From Candidatus Izemoplasma sp. (lineage in GTDB: Bacteria; Bacillota_I; Bacilli_A; Izemoplasmatales; Izemoplasmataceae), in the NCBI GenBank assembly GCA_021736205.1, contig JAIPGF010000014.1, positions 1 through 36,103 of the forward strand: a DNA stretch of 36,103 bases, written 5' to 3'. A program made the position numbers and the translations under genes. The notes under the pieces are model-generated. The model saw only the letters and a program-made list of their open reading frames with translations. It searched no databases and was not told the DNA's origin. Of this stretch, positions 31,323-36,103 are shown one piece after another (the stretch's first letter is position 1; the number at the start of each line of letters is the position of its first letter).

Positions 31323-31946
31323 TTATATATGGGGGTAGCGACAAATGTCTTGTAGTTTGCATTGGGCACATTTTGGATTTCTGCTTGTGCAATGATAACG
31401 ACCAAAGAATATCATTTTGTGATGTGTATCTGACCATTTATTCTTAGGTATTTTTCGCATTAATTTTTCTTCTACTTTTTTAATTGAATCATTATTGTAA
31501 GCAAGTTTTAATCTTTTAGATACTCGATTAACATGCGTGTCTACAGCTATTCGTGGTTGATCAAACCAGACACTAAGTACAACATTTGCTGTTTTACGGC
31601 CAACACCCGCAAGTGATTCGAGTTGTTGTTGGCGTTTGGGAACTTCTCCATTAAAGTCTTTTAAAAGTTGTTTTGAGGTTTTTTTAATATTTTTTGCTTT
31701 ATTTTTATAAAGACCTATTTGTCTTAAATCATTTTGTAGTTCATAGATATCAACTGCTAAAAAGTCTTGAGGTGTTTTATATTTTTTAAATAGTTTTTTA
31801 GTTAGTTTATTTACACTTTTATCTGTTGTTTGTGCACTTAACATAACAGCAACTAATAATTCAAATCCATTGGTATGATTTAGTTCACATCGGGCATTTG
31901 GATACATCTCATCAAGTACAGTAAGTATTTTAGTTACTCTGTCCAT
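31323..31946 (-). CDS. nth: Endonuclease III
   Basis: A 207-residue base-excision-repair DNA glycosylase/AP lyase for oxidised pyrimidines. The helix-hairpin-helix is LESLAGVGRKTANVV, with the catalytic lysine K118; the catalytic aspartate is D136 (AVDTHVNRVSKRL). The iron-sulfur loop has C186-x6-C193-x2-C196-x5-C202. All functional residues are intact. It overlaps the end of dnaD by 13 bases, with an AAAGGA site inside dnaD; the dnaD-nth pair is the same as in Bacillus. Confidence 0.97.
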   Translation of the reverse strand: MDRVTKILTVLDEMYPNARCELNHTNGFELLVAVMLSAQTTDKSVNKLTKKLFKKYKTPQDFLAVDIYELQNDLRQIGLYKNKAKNIKKTSKQLLKDFNGEVPKRQQQLESLAGVGRKTANVVLSVWFDQPRIAVDTHVNRVSKRLKLAYNNDSIKKVEEKLMRKIPKNKWSDTHHKMIFFGRYHCTSRNPKCAQCKLQDICRYPHI

Positions 31947-32569
31947 ATTTTTTTCAAATCCTTTAAAAGTGTTGTTCTATTGTATGTTTCATCATCATCT
32001 TTATTTGTTCTTAAAAGAATTGCATCAACGTAATTAATGCTTAATTTGTTTGCCTTAGATGCTTGAAATAACGCGTCTTTTATTTGTTCATAGGTGTATT
32101 TATCCTCTTGGAGCCATTTAGAAATAACTTGAATATCTAATGGGCTTAAAGGTTTTCTAAATTCTGTTTCAAACAGATCGACTAATTTACCTTGTATGTT
32201 TTCTTCTTGACTGAGTGACTCTTGGGTTTTTTCTTCAAAATCTTTTTTTATAATTTTTTCTATAATTAAATCTAAATTGAAACTTTCTGTTTCTTTGCCA
32301 CTTGGACTTTTGATCAATTCTATTTTAATAAATCCTTTGTCCATCAGTTTATCTAATCGTTTATTTGTCGTTTGGGACGTTATTGATAACATTTTAGAAA
32401 GTTTTTTTGGATGGATAAATGTAATGTTGCGTTTGAGTAACTTATGAAGTTTGATAATGATTATTGCATCAGTCTCATCGAGTCCTAGTTTATAGTAATT
32501 ATTTAAGACTAATTCACTAAAATCGATGATATTTTTTTTGATTAATTGTTTCATATTCATGGCATCCAT
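31934..32569 (-). CDS. dnaD: DNA replication initiation protein DnaD
   Basis: A 211-residue DnaD, which helps load the replicative helicase at oriC and at restarted forks in low-GC Gram-positives. The N-terminal winged helix (about 25-105) includes ILKLHKLLKRNITFIHPKKL-like sequence and the SITSQTTNKRLDKLMDKGFI recognition segment. The C-terminal DnaD/DnaB_2 domain (about 125-200) has LSPLDIQVISKWLQEDKYTYEQIKDAL and the family's YV-type end NYVDAILL. The start has GAGGTGG in front, with a TATAAT (near 32592-32597) upstream, separate from rnc. Slightly shorter than Bacillus DnaD (232). Confidence 0.92.
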   Translation of the reverse strand: MDAMNMKQLIKKNIIDFSELVLNNYYKLGLDETDAIIIIKLHKLLKRNITFIHPKKLSKMLSITSQTTNKRLDKLMDKGFIKIELIKSPSGKETESFNLDLIIEKIIKKDFEEKTQESLSQEENIQGKLVDLFETEFRKPLSPLDIQVISKWLQEDKYTYEQIKDALFQASKANKLSINYVDAILLRTNKDDDETYNRTTLLKDLKKIWTE

Positions 32570-32611
32570 TTTTCCACCTCACTTGAATTAATATTATATC
32601 GTACATCTTAG

Positions 32612-32641
32612 AGAAAAAAAAGACTATTTTACAATAATCTT
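32612..32641 (-). terminator. Terminator after rnc
   Basis: A 9-bp stem AAGATTATT/AATAGTCTT (one U-G pair) with loop GTAA, followed on the minus strand by eight T. Confidence 0.8.
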
Positions 32642-32642
32642 T

Positions 32643-33323
32643 TTATAATTTCATTGACCTGTCAGCTAATTTTTTAAGCGCAGTTTCTGCTGCTTGTTGT
32701 TCAGAATCCTTCTTAGTTTTACCTTTTCCTTCACCCATCAATATGCCATCCATATAAACGCGTGAAACAAAAGTTTTATCATGTGAAGGTCCTGATTCAT
32801 CAACTATTTTGTAGTCTAAGGTACGTTTGTCCGATTGAACAAGTTCTTGTAAGTAGGATTTGAAATCAGTAAAGTTATCTGAAGATTTTTCTTCTAATGA
32901 GGGACGTACAACCTTATCGAAGACTTTTCTTACTTCGTCTAAGCCTTTATCTAAATAGATTGCACCAATAAAAGCTTCAAACGCATCAGCATGTAATGCT
33001 TCTCGATCTCGACCACCTGTTTTTTCTTCCCCTTTGCCTAATCTTAAATGTTGCTTCAAATTAAATTCTTTTGCATAGTTGACTAACGCATTTTCACAAA
33101 CATATTTTGCCCGATCTTTTGTCAGTTTCCCTTCTTGGTATTTAGGGAAGGTTTTATAAAGATAGGCACTCATCAATAAATCTAACACAGCATCTCCGAT
33201 AAATTCAAGTCGCTCATTGCTTTCACAATGGTGCTCATTAGCATAACTACTATGTGTTAATGCCGTTTTTAAGAGTTCTTTATCATTGAAGTCTAGATCA
33301 AAATATTTCTCTAGTTCTGTCAT
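32643..33323 (-). CDS. rnc: Ribonuclease III
   Basis: A 226-residue double-strand RNA endonuclease that processes rRNA precursors and other structured transcripts. The catalytic signature is ERLEFIGDAVLDLL (37-50) with E40 and D44. The second acidic site lies in ADAFEAFIGAIYLDKG (about 112-127). The C-terminal double-strand-binding domain (about 150-224) ends with KKDSEQQAAETALKKL. Length is standard. Its ATG overlaps the plsX stop (ATGA). The usual acpP, fabD and fabG genes between plsX and rnc are not present. Confidence 0.97.
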   Translation of the reverse strand: MTELEKYFDLDFNDKELLKTALTHSSYANEHHCESNERLEFIGDAVLDLLMSAYLYKTFPKYQEGKLTKDRAKYVCENALVNYAKEFNLKQHLRLGKGEEKTGGRDREALHADAFEAFIGAIYLDKGLDEVRKVFDKVVRPSLEEKSSDNFTDFKSYLQELVQSDKRTLDYKIVDESGPSHDKTFVSRVYMDGILMGEGKGKTKKDSEQQAAETALKKLADRSMKL

Positions 33324-34321
33324 ACCACCACATCGCTTTCTAAGGCTTTTTTAACCTTTAATGTAACATCTTGTCTGACAATTAAAGCAGCCTGTTTAAT
33401 CGCATTATAATACCCATAAGCTTTAGATGCGCCTTGCGCTTTCACAACCACACCATTAAGTCCGTAAATCATTGCGCCACCGATATCTTCTGCACTTAAA
33501 CGCTGTTTAAATCGTTTCAGGTTTTTCATTGATAACACTGCCCCAATTTTTCCCAGGATTCCCTTATTTAGTTCTTGTTTTAAAATACTTCCAAGTCCTT
33601 TTGCTGTTCCTTCTATTGTTTTCATAACGATGTTGGCAGTAAATCCATCACTAATTAATATATCACACGGTGGATTTAATACCTGTTTTGGCTCAACATT
33701 TCCCACAAAATTTAAGGTTTTATTATTGTTTAATAACTGAAACACTTCCTGATCTAACTCACGACCTTTACCCGCTTCAGTTCCAATATTAATAAGTCCA
33801 ATTTTGGGCTCTTTTATATTAAGTACTTCTTTGGCATAGATATGCGCATAAAGAGCTTGGTGAATCATGTGTTTGGGTGTGATTGTTATATTTCCACCCG
33901 CATCTAATAAAATAGTGTTTGTGCCGTTTACATTCGGAATTAATGGGGCAATAGCTGTGCGTTTAATGGGTTTCATACGTCCCACTAAAATATGAGCTCC
34001 AGAAATTAACGCCTGTGTTGCACCGCTTGAAACAACACCGTCATGTTGTTTTTTTCTGACACTTCTAAGTGCAAGTGCCATGGAACTTTTACGGTTTTGA
34101 CGAATAGCACTGATAGGGTTTTTCTCCCCCATATCAATCACACCATCACTTTGTACAAGTGTGATTCGTTCATCGTTTGTTAAGTATTGTTTAATGGCTT
34201 TTTTATCACCATAAAGGGTTAGTTCAAGGTCAGGAATATGCTTAATTGCCAGCATAGCTCCTTCAACTTGTTCTTTGGGGGCAAAATCGCCACCCATCGC
34301 ATCAATTGCAAGTTTTATCAT
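33320..34321 (-). CDS. plsX: Phosphate acyltransferase PlsX
   Basis: A 333-residue acyl-ACP:phosphate transacylase that makes acyl-phosphate, the donor for PlsY in phospholipid synthesis. Typical elements are KLAIDAMGGDFAP (near the start), GEKNPISAIRQNRKSSMALALRSV, VSSGATQALISGA and GGAMIYGLNGVVVKAQGAS near the end. I chose the ATG at 34319-34321 because GAGGTGA lies before it and the family begins MxxAxDAMGGD; the upstream start at 34360 would add residues with no family match. It lies between recG and rnc. The fapR repressor gene that usually sits between recG and plsX is absent, so control by malonyl-CoA through FapR is not expected from this locus. Confidence 0.96.
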   Translation of the reverse strand: MIKLAIDAMGGDFAPKEQVEGAMLAIKHIPDLELTLYGDKKAIKQYLTNDERITLVQSDGVIDMGEKNPISAIRQNRKSSMALALRSVRKKQHDGVVSSGATQALISGAHILVGRMKPIKRTAIAPLIPNVNGTNTILLDAGGNITITPKHMIHQALYAHIYAKEVLNIKEPKIGLINIGTEAGKGRELDQEVFQLLNNNKTLNFVGNVEPKQVLNPPCDILISDGFTANIVMKTIEGTAKGLGSILKQELNKGILGKIGAVLSMKNLKRFKQRLSAEDIGGAMIYGLNGVVVKAQGASKAYGYYNAIKQAALIVRQDVTLKVKKALESDVVV

Positions 34322-34384
34322 TTTATTCACCTCATTGATATAGTAGTTAAATTTTAACATATTTCAGTCAAAATATCTATTTTT

Positions 34385-36103
34385 TTAATCTAGCCTGTTT
34401 TTCTTAAGTGATGATTTTAAATAGGCAAACATATTTTCATACGTTTTATCATAGTATGCATCACGGTTTGTCAGTATGTTTAAAGTGTCTTGTCTGGCAA
34501 GTTCTAATATCTTTTTATCTTTAATAATATCGGCTTTTTCAAAGTTTAACAGACCGCTTTGTCGTTTCCCAAAAAAGTCTCCAGCACCACGTAAACGTAA
34601 ATCATGTTCGCTAAGGATAAAGCCATCATTGACTTTTTCAAGTAATTCTAAACGTTCTTTAGCATCCTTAGTTTCGTTATAAACAAGTAAACAATACCCT
34701 TTTTTATCCCCACGTCCAACGCGACCTCTGAGTTGATGTAGTTGTGATAGACCAAAGCGTTCACTATCTAAAACAACCATCAAACTAGCATTAGGAATAT
34801 CGACCCCTACTTCGATAACGGTCGTCGAGATTAATATATCAACGTCATGTTGTTGAAACGACATCATGATTTGGTCTTTTTTCTCAGATTTAATTTTTGA
34901 ATGCAGAATAGCAACTTTGTAATCTTTAAATTTTTTTCGCATTGTGTTGTACACGTTTGTCGCGTTATTTAAATCAAGTGTGTCACTTTCTAATATTAGT
35001 GGGGTTACTACAAATATTTGCCTGTTTTTCTCTAGTTCTTCTCGAATAATCAGATGGACTAAATCAAGTTGCTTAGAGCTGAATAATTTGGTTTCAACAA
35101 GACGTCTAGATTTGGGTTTTTCTTTGATTGTACTAATATCCATGTCTCCAAATACACTGATGGCAAGCGTTCTTGGAATCGGTGTTGCACTCATGTATAA
35201 AATGTCAGGATGGTGTCCTTTTTTTCGTAACTTTTCGCGTTGTTTGACGCCAAAACGATGTTGTTCATCAGTGATTATAAAACCAAGTTTTTTAAATGAT
35301 ATATCTTCACTAAACAAGGCATGAGTTCCGATAATAATCGTATCTAAATCAGATTCAATTGTTTGTTTTACGGTGTCTCGTTTTTGTTTAGACAACTTCC
35401 CTGATAAATAAACAACTTTAATGTTTGTGTGTTTAAAGTAAGTTTTAAATGTCATGAAATGTTGTTTAGCTAAAATTTCTGTCGGCGCCATCAAGGCAAC
35501 TTGGTACCCACTGTCAATAACGGCAAATGATACAATAACTGAGACAATAGTTTTACCTGAACCAGTATCTCCTTGTAAGAGGCGATTCATTGTAAACTTT
35601 GAACGAATGTCTTTAATAATTTCATTGGTTGCTTTTTTTTGATCATTCGTCAACTCAAAAGGAAGTGTTTTAATAAATGATTTTAAATGATTGATATCAT
35701 AATGTTTGGCACTTTCTTTTTGCATTTTGTTTTTAAGTCTTATGTATTGCATTTTAAATTGAAACTTAAATAATTCTTCGTATTTAATACGACGATCTAT
35801 TTGTTGTAAATCTTTTTTAGATGTTGGGTTATGTGCTTTATACAAGAGTTCTGTATAACTTAACAGTTTATATTTTTCAATAAGATTTTTCGGTAAATCA
35901 TCTTTAAATGAATGGCGATAATCCTCGAGTGCTATATTGACTAGCTTATTAAACTGATTATCACTAATACCATCTATATTATATATGGGTTCTAACTCTG
36001 CGTTAAAATTGCGTTCTAATTTTAATGTTTGAGCAGTAATTGTTTTTTTAAGACGATCTATTTTCCCGGTAATGACAATTTCTGTTCCAGGACTTAAAAT
36101 ATT
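34385..36103 (-). CDS. recG: ATP-dependent DNA helicase RecG, 5' end outside window
   Basis: The C-terminal 572 residues of RecG, open at the right edge; the reading frame continues without a stop through position 36103, so the internal methionine at 35845 is not the start. The first visible residues (SPGTEIVITGKIDRLKKTI, then PIYNIDGISDNQFNKLV) belong to the wedge domain. Helicase motifs follow: Walker A LLQGDTGSGKT, DExH-type box ITDEQHRFGVKQ, motif III SATPIPRTLA and motif VI HQLRGRVGRG. RecG reverses stalled forks and branch-migrates junctions. Order recG-plsX-rnc matches Firmicutes. The N-terminal portion of about 100 residues lies beyond the window. Confidence 0.97.
   Translation of the reverse strand, partial: NILSPGTEIVITGKIDRLKKTITAQTLKLERNFNAELEPIYNIDGISDNQFNKLVNIALEDYRHSFKDDLPKNLIEKYKLLSYTELLYKAHNPTSKKDLQQIDRRIKYEELFKFQFKMQYIRLKNKMQKESAKHYDINHLKSFIKTLPFELTNDQKKATNEIIKDIRSKFTMNRLLQGDTGSGKTIVSVIVSFAVIDSGYQVALMAPTEILAKQHFMTFKTYFKHTNIKVVYLSGKLSKQKRDTVKQTIESDLDTIIIGTHALFSEDISFKKLGFIITDEQHRFGVKQREKLRKKGHHPDILYMSATPIPRTLAISVFGDMDISTIKEKPKSRRLVETKLFSSKQLDLVHLIIREELEKNRQIFVVTPLILESDTLDLNNATNVYNTMRKKFKDYKVAILHSKIKSEKKDQIMMSFQQHDVDILISTTVIEVGVDIPNASLMVVLDSERFGLSQLHQLRGRVGRGDKKGYCLLVYNETKDAKERLELLEKVNDGFILSEHDLRLRGAGDFFGKRQSGLLNFEKADIIKDKKILELARQDTLNILTNRDAYYDKTYENMFAYLKSSLKKNRLD

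Noticed and set aside
31276-31338. A 20-codon ORF starting MKKNALKRFL on the plus strand near the long HTH/TPR regulator, considered as a signal peptide gene.
   Set aside because: It has no ribosome site, no hydrophobic signal core, and it lies on the nth terminator hairpin and the end of nth.
34322-34360. An upstream start extending PlsX by 13 residues.
   Set aside because: The family begins at MxxAxDAMGGD, and the ribosome site is before the later ATG.
35845-36103. Treating the methionine at 35845 as the RecG start.
   Set aside because: The same frame stays open to the window edge and encodes recognisable wedge-domain sequence.
1-36103. Use of TGA as tryptophan (Mycoplasma-type code).
   Set aside because: TGA ends several clear genes (alaS, tmcAL), tryptophans are TGG, and the reading frames are full length with the standard code.
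1-36103. CRISPR arrays, insertion sequences, prophage genes or attachment sites.
   Set aside because: No direct repeat array, transposase or integrase-like protein was seen; the tRNA-Gly duplicate is two functional genes.

Overview
The window is a low-GC, densely coded chromosomal segment. Its gene order repeatedly matches Bacillus-type Firmicutes: alaS-ruvX-DUF1292-trmR-trhP1-trhP2-udk-greA-mtnN, tmcAL next to yceD-rpmF, dnaD-nth, and recG-plsX-rnc. Cell-wall genes that usually sit in these neighbourhoods are missing: reoM and mltG near alaS, and ftsL/PBP genes beside rsmH. Together with the low GC this suggests a wall-less or nearly wall-less relative of the Firmicutes (Izemoplasma/Acholeplasma/Haloplasma-like Mollicutes). 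That placement is inference. TGA is used as a stop (for example alaS and tmcAL) and Trp is TGG, so the code looks standard.

Layout. Positions 1-10711 (minus strand) hold a conserved housekeeping run. alaS is led by a T-box riboswitch and followed by a Holliday-junction-resolvase-like nuclease, a DUF1292 protein and a complete set for 5-methoxyuridine at tRNA wobble positions (trmR, trhP1, trhP2). Then come udk, greA, mtnN, a YgjP-like metallopeptidase, a YgiQ radical SAM protein and the start of a YqeG phosphatase. Positions 10999-15049 (minus) hold recD2, gap and spx. Positions 15209-18222 (plus) hold pepF and a T-box-controlled trpS.

Positions 18257-19772 are the most distinctive part. A previously unlisted 45-codon gene encodes a short signal-peptide-bearing propeptide. 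It is divergent from a PlcR-like HTH/TPR regulator, and a small unknown protein lies downstream of it. This has the layout of a peptide quorum-sensing (RNPP) pair. A second, longer HTH/TPR regulator with no visible peptide gene lies at 29920-31185, upstream of a MATE exporter whose promoter carries an operator-like inverted repeat.

Positions 19811-21055 (minus) form a tight operon of a membrane-anchored EIIB-like domain that has lost its phosphorylatable cysteine, HPr, and a VTT/DedA-type membrane protein. Next come a GNAT acetyltransferase, mgtE, ppa, an OsmC protein, two identical tRNA-Gly genes, rsmH, rpmF, yceD, tmcAL and an Mrp/SalA ATPase. After the MATE and regulator genes the window ends with nth, dnaD, rnc, plsX and the C-terminal part of recG. 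No insertion sequence, prophage or CRISPR array was seen. Most convergent gene pairs are separated by clear hairpin terminators.
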